Below, piece by piece: positions 1 to 7,110 of a DNA stretch of 10,778 nucleotides. The stretch spans positions 40,968-51,745 of the forward strand of contig NSJX01000066.1 of assembly GCA_002286715.1 (NCBI GenBank), given 5' to 3'. Positions within the stretch are counted from its first letter, which is position 1. Each line of letters opens with the position of its first letter. Origin of the DNA: Dentipellis sp. KUC8613. Lineage: Eukaryota > Basidiomycota > Agaricomycetes > Russulales > Hericiaceae. Position numbers and translations under genes: made by a program. The notes beneath the pieces were generated by a model. That model saw only the letters and a program-made list of their open reading frames with translations, had not been told where the DNA came from and did no database searches.

Positions 1-700
1 TTCTGATTCATCTATGAATCAGTTCTAAATATGGGGCGGCCCTTAGGAACTCGCGCGACCTCGCATCGCCCCGTTAGGAAGTCAGTTCTCACGGTTCGAG
101 CCCCATCTGTTCACTTTTCAACATGTTTGTTTTCTGTATGCTCTCATATGTAGCCAATATAGCTGAAACTTTGTAAGTACATTGAAAACTCTGCTATACA
201 CCTATCATGAATTTGGCATATTTTTTAAAGGTAAAAAGCATCTGCAAAGTCGAAGTCGCGTCGCGGAAAAGGGCTCCATTGACGAAATCCACAGATTCCG
301 AGCCCAATTATGCAGGAAATAAACTCACACCTTCTGCATCGCTCACAATATGTACTACGCATACTCCCTAATTTATTTTGTATTTTGGCAATTTTATCGC
401 AGCCTGAGGAAGCATTCTGATCTGTCGACGAGACCACGCGCGCTTTGCGGGAATTGCCGAAGGCAGTCGTGACAGACGCGTCTCGTCGTTCCAGCTAACT
501 ACACTCCTCATTGCGACAGACAGACTGCCGCACGCGCACGCACACACGAACATGCATACGAACATGCACACGCACTCAAGTCTCCTCGCCCGGCAAATGG
601 TGCTCAGACGGATGGGAGAGGCAGAACGACAGTAAAAAGATAAGTTCTTTCTACTACCTCTTTCTTCTTTCTTCCTTTTCTTTTCCTTCTCATTTGCCCT
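1..700 (+). repeat. Head module of composite repeat, copy A
   Basis: AT-richer non-coding head preceding the C-rich array. It starts with a hairpin at 3-22 and shares co-linear blocks with copy C (8191 onward) and copy B (2456 onward). GAAGTCGCG starts at 252, an ATTTTAT...CTGAG block at 391 and ATTGCCGA at 453. In copies A and C the hairpin lies exactly 249 bases before GAAGTCGCG, and a GTTC(T/C)CACG block lies exactly 82 bases after the hairpin start. Later come a CA/CG-alternating stretch (531-576), GATGGGAGAGGC (611-622, also in copy B) and a pyrimidine tract (about 646-706) leading into the array. I see no credible open reading frame. The order of low-complexity box, CT tract and long downstream tract resembles a fungal promoter layout, but that is inference. 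Confidence 0.75.
3..22. repeat. Perfect 9-bp inverted repeat (TGATTCA dyad) at head of copy A
   Basis: CTGATTCAT, a two-base spacer, then ATGAATCAG: a perfect inverted repeat. The surrounding 28 bases (1-28) recur identically at 8191-8218 at the start of copy C. It contains two TGATTCA half-sites separated by four bases, the same spacing as the dyads at 6492-6509 and 6517-6534. It could be a dimeric protein-binding site, a hairpin, or the terminal structure of the repeat. Whether it is the true 5' end cannot be judged, because the window begins here. Confidence 0.85.
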
Positions 701-2455
701 TGCTGCGCCGTCTCAACCCCGGCGGGGCTCTCTTCACACCCCCGTCCGCCCTCATGCTCCGTAACACGCCATGACGGACCGTCGCTCGCCGCACTCGCCC
801 TCACCGCCCTCACCGCCCTTGCTCGGCCGTCGCGCACCATCGCACTGCCGTCGCTGGCCCACCGGCGCTGTCGCACGCTCTCTGAGGGGCGTAGCGTCCC
901 ACCGACTTCGCCCTGCACCCTAGCGATGCCGCCCTGGGCGCGATCGCGCCACCTCCTGCCGCCCCGCTGTCATGCGGCGCTGCCCTGTTGTCACGCGCTG
1001 CCGCCCTGCCATTGCGCACCCCCACTGCGCCGTCTCGGCCGTCCAGCACCTTACTGACGGCGCCCCACACCCTAGCGATGCCGCCATATGCCCTAGTGAC
1101 GGCATTTTGGTTGTCCAGCGCCCCACCGACGCCGCTCCGCGTCCTTGCCCCGCCAGCACGCGCACCATCGCCGCTGCCTTGCACCCCTCCGACGCCGCCT
1201 GGTGCCCTCGTGAGGCTGCCCGACGCCCTAGCGACGCCCTGGATGCTCTCTGGTGCCCCAGCGACGACGCCCTGCGCCCTAGCGACGATGCCCTACGCCC
1301 TCTGGCCCCACCGACGCCCTCTGCTGCCCTCCCACGTCTCCTGCCCGCTCACGCCGTGTCGCGCCCATGCTCCCCGCATCCCACCCACACGCCCCGCATC
1401 CTGCCCACGTGCCCCGCATCCCGCCCATGTTCCCCGTCCACCACCCGCGCTCGCCGTCTCCCGCCCGTGCGTCCCATCTCCTGCCCGCTCGCCTCATCTT
1501 CCGCCCGCTCGCCCTGTCTCATGCCCGCGCGCCTTGTCTACCACTGTATGCCCGCCACGCCTTCTCTCGCGCCGCCACCGTCCTCGCGCACCCCTCAGCA
1601 GCCGTGCCACGCCCCTGCGTCGCCATCTCATGCCCATGCGTGCGTGCCACGCCCTCTCACGCCGCCACCGACCTCGCGCCCCCACTGACTACCATCGTGC
1701 AGACATGCAGAACCACGGAGGTATGCGCGAGCTGTACGCGCTATATTTCACAGCTCCACCTCCCTTTCGCTACTCTCCACTGTCTATCGCGTGTCGGTAC
1801 GCACCGTGTCCCGCTCGCCATTGCTGCCGCTCGCCCTCACTGTCGTCCGCCCACCCTCCTTCGCCACTCTGCGCTCCCTCACGCGTCGCTCGCACCGTCT
1901 CTGCACCGCATCGCCCCGCCGCGCAGTCCACTGACGCCATTGCTCTTTAACAGGACCGGCTTCGTCTCGACGTGCCCCGCCGATGCCCTCCACGCCATCT
2001 CACGCCCTACCGACACCCCCTCACGCCCTACCGACATCATCTCCTACCATGGCGACGCCGCTGCCCGCCCTACCGACGCCATCTCGACCGTCTCGTGCCT
2101 CAGTGGCACCGCTGTGCGCCACCAGCACCAGCCTCGTCTTGCGCCCCAGCGGCGTGCCTCCCCTACGCTGCGCTCGCTCGTGGTCCGCCGTCACTCGGCT
2201 GCCGCCCGGCCTACCCGCCCTGCATTCCGCTCCGCCCCCCTCTCGCGTCCCCATGGCGCCCCCTACGCTGTGTCGCGCCCCCTACGCCGTGTCGCGCCCC
2301 ATCGCCGCCACCCTCACCGCCTCAGTCGCTGCCGCTCTCGCCCGCGCCTTCGCGTGCTGCCTCTGCGCCGCGCTCGCGTTCCGCTGTTGGCCTGGGCTTG
2401 TCTCGTGCTCCGTGGGGCCGTCTCGCGCCCTGCGGAGTCGTATGTCAGTCGAGCT
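700..2455 (+). repeat. C-skewed degenerate minisatellite array, copy A
   Basis: Long stretch rich in C on the plus strand, built from diverged units of about 20-21 bp. The clearest part is 1331-1530. Elsewhere local variants appear, such as CGCCCTAGCGACG-type units (about 1060-1320) and 21-bp units ending CCCTACCGAC (about 1990-2090). A less regular, slightly AT-richer island lies at about 1685-1800. Forward frames stay open for hundreds of codons in all three registers (972-1688, 988-1950, 1367-2512). This follows from the scarcity of TAA, TAG and TGA in such sequence and is not evidence of genes: no start context, no known domain, and proline/arginine/alanine/serine-only translations. I therefore call no coding sequence here. 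Confidence 0.85.
1331..1530 (+). repeat. Ten in-register 20-bp units within array A
   Basis: Cutting the sequence every 20 bases from 1331 gives ten units that align column by column, with consensus close to GCCCCGTCTCCCGCCCGCGC. The GCCC or ACCC core stays at unit positions 13-16 in nearly every unit. The register decays after 1530. The same unit family is seen at 3151-3350 and 4400-4750, which ties arrays A and B together. On the minus strand this block has regularly spaced G runs. Confidence 0.85.
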
Positions 2456-2965
2456 GAAATTTGGCAAGGACATGTAAAGCTGTACTATACTCGCGTGCTG
2501 AAATTTGCATAATTGTTGAACATTGTTACGACTCGGAAATGTGAAGTCGCGTTGCGGGAGAGGGCTCTATTTCCAAAATCCGCAGATTTCAGACTCAATG
2601 TTGCACAGATTAATTTCGCATCTTTTGGCCGGCTGGAAAAAGGCCATGGTAATACGCTGTAATTTATTCAAAAGTTTATAGATTTTATTGGACTTTGAGA
2701 GAGTGTCTCAGTACATCGACGACAGCATATGCGCTTGTCACGGAGATTGCCGAAGCTGGTCATTATGACGAAGACGCACCTCCTTGAGCCAGCTCACCAC
2801 ACACCCTCGTACATGCACACGGACACAGACACGCACGCACGCACGCACGCACGCACGCCGGAAGATACAACGATGGATGGGAGAGGCGGAGTGGCAGGGA
2901 ATCGTCAGTTTCTTTCTCTTTCTTCTTTGTTCTCTATCCTTTCTTCTTTTTCTTCTTCCCTCGTC
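2456..2965 (+). repeat. Head module of composite repeat, copy B (5'-truncated)
   Basis: Abrupt drop in C content after array A. It shares head blocks with copies A and C: GAAGTCGCG at 2543, ATTTTATTGGACTTTGAGA at 2682 and ATTGCCGA at 2746. Spacing from the first block is +139 and +203, against +139/+201 in A and +140/+195 in C. GATGGGAGAGGC at 2876-2887 matches copy A, followed by a T/C-rich tract at about 2909-2966. The hairpin and roughly the first 150 bases found in A and C are missing, so B joins directly onto array A. No credible gene. Confidence 0.72.
2831..2858. repeat. (ACGC)7 microsatellite
   Basis: Seven uninterrupted ACGC units in head B. It sits where head A has an imperfect CGCACGCGCACGCACACACG-type stretch (531-576), so the alternating purine-pyrimidine tract is a positional feature of the head. 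Such alternating tracts can form Z-DNA; that is general knowledge, not shown here. Confidence 0.95.
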
Positions 2966-4795
2966 ATTGTCGTCCACCCTCGCCGCCCTCGCTCGTCTTC
3001 ACTTGCTATCAACACCCCACTGCGCGCTCTCAACACTGCGCTGCACGCTCTTCGTGCCAAGTGGGTCGTCTTGCGCCGTCCCGCTCGCCCTCTGTCTGCC
3101 TCGCCCCCCCGCCCTCTGCACGATCCGCCGCGGCTCTCAACGCCCCGCTGCACTCTCTTCGCGCTCCATGGGACCGTCTTGCGCCCCGTGCCACCATCTC
3201 CCGCCTGCCCGCGCCTTCTCGCGCCCCCGTTCACCGTATGTCGTCCCCGCTCGCTGTATGCCGCCCCCGCCTGCGCCCTCACGCCCCCAATCGCCGTACG
3301 TCGCCCCTGTGCGCCGTATGCCGCCCCTGCTCGCCATCTCCCGCCCCCCCCCCTTCTGGCGTCCCATCTGCGCCGTCTCGCGCCCCAGCGCCGCCCCTTT
3401 GAATCCAACACCGCCCTTTCAAGCCACTCTTCGTGCCCTGCTCGGCCCCTTTCCCGCGCCGTGGGCCGTCTCGCGGCCCACCCCGCCATCTGCACATCGC
3501 TGTCGCGCGCCCGTTCGCGTGCCGTCTCTCGTGCGCTGTTTTACGCTGCGCGCCCCCATTCTGTGCCGTCATGCATGCGTCCTCCGCGCCCTTGCACTGT
3601 CGTCCCGCGCCCCCTTGTGCCGCCCCCACCCACCTCGTCCTCGCGACGCCCTTTGGCACCCCGCTGGTCGCCGCTACGCGCCCCAGCGGACCTTGTCTCA
3701 TGGCCCGTGGCCCCTCGCCGCCCTCGCGTGCCTTCGCGCTGCCACGTCGCGCCCCGATGGTGCCTCTCCGCACCACCGCACCTCCCCGTCCCCTCGTGCT
3801 GCGGCCACGAGCGGCCACGCAGTCCTCTCGCGCCCCAACAGTGCTGTCTCGTGGCCCCGCTCGCCGCATCACGTCCCCGCGCACCGTCTGAGCTCGCTGT
3901 CTGCCACCAGCCTGCGTCTTCTCGCGTCCCCATGCCGTCTGCGCGCCACCTCTGCCGTCTTTGCGCCGCGGCGCACCCCTGTGGCCCTCGCTCGTCCTCG
4001 CACCATCCCCACATCGCCACTGCGAGTGCGTGTGCCGCCGTTACCACACGCAACAGGCCCCCGACTGGTGCTGCTCACCCTGCCCCGCGCTAGCGCAACG
4101 ATCTCGCACACGCAGGCGTGCACCACCCTCTTGCGCGCCGGCGCCCCTCGCTCGCCCCCGCCCCGCCCCGACCTAATCCAATCGAGCGTGCGCGCGGCCG
4201 CCACTGCACGCGACGCCCCCGACGCACTTTTCTCACCCCCACACTGGCCCAGGACGGCAATTTCGCGCTCGTGCGCCGCCGTTTTGCGCACGTAAGTCCA
4301 CGTTTGCATCTCGCATGACTGCCGCCCCCGCTGCCCCACCCCGCCTCGCCGTCGTTGCGTCGTGTCACGCCCTGTTGCGCGGCGCGACGTGCTCCCAACA
4401 CCCCGCCCCGCCGTCTTTGCGCCCCGCACCACCATCTGCGCGCCCTGCCGCTGCGCCGCCACGCCGCGCCGTGTCGCACCCCACCCCGCCGTGCCGCACG
4501 CCACCCCACTCTCTGCGCGCCCGGTCCCGCCCTCTTCGCGCCGTGCCGCGCCCTCTCAGCTGCACCGCGCGGTCTTCGCGCCCCACCCCGCCATCCCGCG
4601 CTCTGCCCGCGCTCCGCACGCCCTGTCCCGCCCTCTGCGCGCCACACCGGCCGTCTTCGCATCCCATGGGGCCGTTCGCGCCCCACCCGTTCCCGCCGTC
4701 TCGCACCCCGCCGCGCCGTATTCGCACCCCGTCGTGCTGTTTTTGCGCCAACACTTTGCACGGCCTCTCTCCGCCTCACGCGTCCTAGCAACGGC
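2966..4795 (+). repeat. C-skewed degenerate minisatellite array, copy B
   Basis: Same unit family as array A. In 4381-4440 I count 31 C and 14 G of 60 bases, which illustrates the strand skew. Units of about 20 bp are clear at 3151-3350 and again at about 4400-4750 (for example CCGCCCTCTTCGCGCCGTGC and GCGCGGTCTTCGCGCCCCAC). A run of ten C lies at 3344-3353. All three forward frames are open over about 4365-4788, and two over most of 2784-4093, as expected of stop-poor repeats rather than genes. The array ends near 4795 with a return to AT-richer sequence. Confidence 0.85.
3151..3350 (+). repeat. Ten in-register 20-bp units within array B
   Basis: Ten consecutive 20-base units align without indels, with consensus about TCGCCGTCTCGCGCCCCCGC. 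Variants such as TCGCTGTATGCCGCCCCCGC (3251) and GCGCCGTATGCCGCCCCTGC (3311) are close to each other, suggesting recent local duplication or homogenisation inside a generally diverged array. Confidence 0.85.
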
Positions 4796-5238
4796 GCGGA
4801 ATGCATACACAGTCTCGCACCGAGAACCTCCTATAGTTTGGTCTTTCAACTTGGTGAGGTCTCGCTTTCTCTACCTCTTCCTTGATTGAATTGGATACAG
4901 ACCAGATGCAGTATTCTACACTATACTGGTGTGTTATCCCTTTTACTATGACCTTCTCATGTTTACCATATGCCTTGTAGACTCCATGCCTGTAGGAGAT
5001 CATAATACTACTGTTATCTATTTAGAGGGTTGATTCATCAGAGCAGAGTAGATAGCATGTATGCTAATAGTCTTGACAGGGATTAATTAGATAATTTTGC
5101 TACTGAGACCTACACCAGCAATAATATATTTCATACTCTGATGTGTAGCATCAAGTTAATGTTTTTACTATGAAAGAAATGCTCATTCACACATGCCACT
5201 TTGCAAGACATGCATGTCTGGCTGTGCAATACAAATAC
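4796..5238. other. AT-richer spacer without recognisable gene
   Basis: Transition from array B to ordinary AT-rich DNA. I find no supported gene or RNA. Small items only: a perfect 14-bp palindrome AGACATGCATGTCT at 5206-5219 and one isolated TGATTCA at 5031-5037. Confidence 0.6.
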
Positions 5239-5873
5239 TATACTGTACTTTTACAACCAAATGTTCATCAAATTAGCACATGATTTGTGACATGCTTAGT
5301 CATACATTTGAGGGATGGGGGACACATGTTCAATAGACCTATTGTTCAGATGACATAGCATGACCGCCCCCTGCAGGAGTTCACAATTTCTGACAATGGT
5401 GGCCACAGTGAGTCCACTGTCCACACCCGCAGTAAGCTTCTACAATGAGGAGGACAATTCAAGTGATGGAGCTTGGCGACAGTAGCAGTGAAACTCCATA
5501 CATAGAAGGTGACGCTGATGCCGATGCCAACTCCGTGCTGGAGCCAAGAGAACTTATGGGTCAGATTTTGTCCAAGCCATTGCCAAGTGCAGAGATTGTA
5601 GGTGCTGCAGACAAATTTGACCCTGGACAGGGCAACATCCACATTCCTGAGTTCAAGGAGCTCGGGCAAGGAAAGCAATGTGAAAAGCCGCTGAGAGGTG
5701 CAACTTGTAGGGCACCATTTTATTACATTTTTGATGTAATTCAAAACCTTGTAAAATTTATCTGTATCTAAGTTCATCGGTAGGCCGTGACATGGGACAT
5801 TGATAGGTGATATGTTCAGTTCAGCCATCAGGGGGGATGCATGATGAACATTTGGTTGTAAAAGTACAGTATA
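5239..5873. mobile_element. Short inverted-repeat DNA transposon (MITE-like)
   Basis: The two ends are perfect 32-bp inverted repeats. The left end begins TATACTGTACTTTTACAA at 5239 and the right end is its complement at 5842-5873. Total length is about 635 bp. Both ends finish in TA, compatible with a TA target duplication as made by Tc1/mariner-superfamily elements (element proper 5241-5871). The TA doublets are ambiguous because the termini themselves begin with TA. There is no transposase, so if mobile it depends on one supplied elsewhere. Perfect termini over 32 bp suggest recent insertion relative to its surroundings. The superfamily assignment is tentative. Confidence 0.8.
5445..5771 (+). 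CDS. Doubtful 108-codon open frame inside the short inverted-repeat element
   Basis: ATG at 5445 opens a 108-residue frame with a more protein-like composition than anything else nearby. There is an acidic stretch (ETPYIEGDADADAN, residues about 16-29), then a mixed region with FDPGQGNIHIPEFKELGQG. A stop lies a few codons upstream in the same frame. The opposite strand holds a longer open frame (5346-5828) over the same bases, so coding on either strand is unproven. I recognise no family. It may be a relic of a gene or transposase carried by the element, or chance. Confidence 0.2.
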   Translation: MRRTIQVMELGDSSSETPYIEGDADADANSVLEPRELMGQILSKPLPSAEIVGAADKFDPGQGNIHIPEFKELGQGKQCEKPLRGATCRAPFYYIFDVIQNLVKFICI

Positions 5874-5890
5874 CAGCTTCAGAACAACTG

Positions 5891-6020
5891 AATAATCAAG
5901 TAAAATCAGAAGAATTCAAGAGAAATCACATGGGTTCAGGCAAAATCATATGCAATTGGATAAAATCAAATGTAGTTGAATTAGGTGAGATTAAATCTGA
6001 TCAAATCATGATCAAGAATG
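5891..6020 (+). repeat. Degenerate 20-bp AT-rich tandem array
   Basis: Sliced every 20 bases from 5891, the units show AAATCA near the same offset: AATAATCAAGTAAAATCAGA, AGAATTCAAGAGAAATCACA, TGGGTTCAGGCAAAATCATA and TGCAATTGGATAAAATCAAA. After 5970 the register is interrupted by a partial unit of about ten bases and then resumes at 5981. The period matches that of the C-rich arrays but the sequence is unrelated. An open frame across it (5807-6064) is a by-product. Confidence 0.5.
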
Positions 6021-6486
6021 GAACTGTGTGTTCAGGTTTACAGAGCTTGTATGGAAATTTTTGAAAGATGACAAAACATGATGAATCAGACCCTGCCGCT
6101 TGCCGGCCCACTCCTCACTAGTCATGAATTGATTGATGCTATTACAAGTTGAATAAAGTGAATGCTTTCTCCTGGCTGAATCAGATCTGCCGCACTTGTG
6201 ACGGCCCACTCCCACTAGTTCTTGTGTCATGTCATGAAGGTTTTGAAGGTCCCGTTTTTCACCATGTACACTACACTACATACATTAATAGAAATTTGAA
6301 TTTCCTTTTTTCATAACCAAATGTTCTACCTGAGTCAAGATATTCATTGAAGAATCATTATCGAAGTCTGCTCAGCTATGAGTTTGAAGTCATAACCAGT
6401 GTTTGACGCGTCAAAAAGATTGTGGGAATTCATTTCCTATTTGTACAATTAAAAGTGGACAACACGACCTGCGAGTGTGTCTAATT
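6021..6486. other. Spacer with a diverged duplication about 95 bp apart
   Basis: No gene seen. Two related segments, 6082-6122 and 6177-6219, both run from TGAATCAGA through a CTGCCGC-type stretch to CGGCCCACTC...CACTAGT. They differ by several substitutions and indels, so the duplication is old. Both begin with the TGAATCA heptamer that recurs in the dyads further right. Confidence 0.45.
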
Positions 6487-6535
6487 AAAAGTGATTCATG
6501 GCTGAATCAGAAAAAGTGATTCAAGGCTGAATCAG
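6487..6535 (+). repeat. Two tandem TGATTCA-N4-TGAATCA dyads
   Basis: Unit 1 (6487-6510) and unit 2 (6511-6535) are nearly identical: A4-5, then GTGATTCA, four bases (TGGC or AGGC), then TGAATCAG. Half-site starts are 11 bases apart in both, identical to the hairpins at 3-22 and 8193-8212. The right edge of unit 2 coincides with the end of recognisable copia sequence, whose minus-strand frame runs into the repeat and stops at 6521-6523. Confidence 0.85.
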
Positions 6536-7036
6536 AATCCTGTTGGCACGCTCTGCCACTCCATTCTGCTGAGGCCTGTTGCGGACAGTGTGCTGGCACA
6601 CAATGCCTGCAGCAGTAGTAAAGGCAATGAATGCATTGGACATATACTCACCGCCCTTGTCATCTCGAAGCCCCTTGATTGACACACTGAAATGGTTCTC
6701 AGCATAGGCCTTGAATGCCTTGAATGCATCGAAAGCGGCCCCCTTGGTGCGCAAGGGATAGACAACACGGAAGCAGGAGAAGTCATCAATGAAACTAATC
6801 CAATACCTGTAGCCTGAATGGGAGCGGACAGCGAGCGGGCCATGAAGATCTGTGTGGATGAGCTCCAAAGGCACGTGATTGTTTGGAGGCAGGGACTGAC
6901 ACAGCTCGAGCGCATCTCGCACTGTGCGGCTGGCGCAGGTGTCGCAGTGGGCAAGCTCGTGGCCCCCGATTACAGTCAGGGCAGCGAAAGCCCCTTGGCC
7001 CTGCTTCAGATGGGCTGGAGACCCCCGGTACGTGTC
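6521..7036 (-). pseudogene. Ty1/copia retrotransposon integrase core, truncated remnant
   Basis: Minus-strand open frame from 7036 to a stop at 6521-6523. It begins just after an in-frame stop at 7037-7039. A zinc-finger half (CDTC, 6935-6946) precedes the catalytic core. The core shows HTDLHGP with the first Asp at about 6850, DDKGGEY with the second Asp about 63 residues later, and NGVAER with the Glu 36 residues after that, matching the D,D35E spacing of retroviral-type integrases. Such enzymes insert element cDNA into the genome. The upstream protease and His pair of the zinc finger, and the downstream C-terminal domain, reverse transcriptase and RNase H, are absent. A one-base shift near 7035 may explain the lost start of the domain. 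The frame runs into the TGATTCA repeats right after the catalytic Glu block. No LTRs are seen, so this is an internal fragment and not active. Confidence 0.85.
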
Positions 7037-7102
7037 TCATAAGATCATCTGTATGTTTTTTACATGAGACTTCATCAGGAAAAAGCCTAAATTGGGTAGT
7101 AG

Positions 7103-7110
7103 CTGACCAA
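7103..7110. repeat. Left target-site duplication, CTGACCAA
   Basis: Eight bases immediately left of the TAAGGCTCC terminus, repeated exactly at 8173-8180 on the right side of the element. Confidence 0.85.

Noticed and set aside
1..28. Hairpin followed by CTAA, like a Helitron 3' end (hairpin plus CTRR)
   Set aside because: Homology between copies A and C extends to the right of the CTAA, not to the left, so it cannot be a 3' terminus on this strand. On the other strand no CTRR follows the hairpin closely.
85..106. GGTTCGAGCCC resembles a tRNA B box, suggesting a tRNA-derived SINE head
   Set aside because: No T-arm stem forms around it, no A box or acceptor stem lies upstream, and copy C has only GAGTTCAGCC at the same place. 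Too weak to call.
225..571. Short open frames in head A on the minus strand
   Set aside because: They are not preserved in heads B or C, fall across blocks conserved as DNA rather than in frame, and show no domain.
1331..1530. Regular short units suggested a CRISPR-like array
   Set aside because: There are no spacers of constant length between conserved repeats. The units are contiguous and all diverged, and the sequence is eukaryotic in character.
972..2512. Long proline/arginine/alanine-rich open frames on the plus strand of array A
   Set aside because: Three overlapping frames are open at once, the repeat period is 20 bp, and no domain or credible start is visible. Stop codons are depleted by composition.
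2729..4889. Frames of up to 503 residues in array B, plus G-strand frames of about 200-238 residues opposite
   Set aside because: Same reason: both strands and several registers are open together, and content is low-complexity with no conserved motif.
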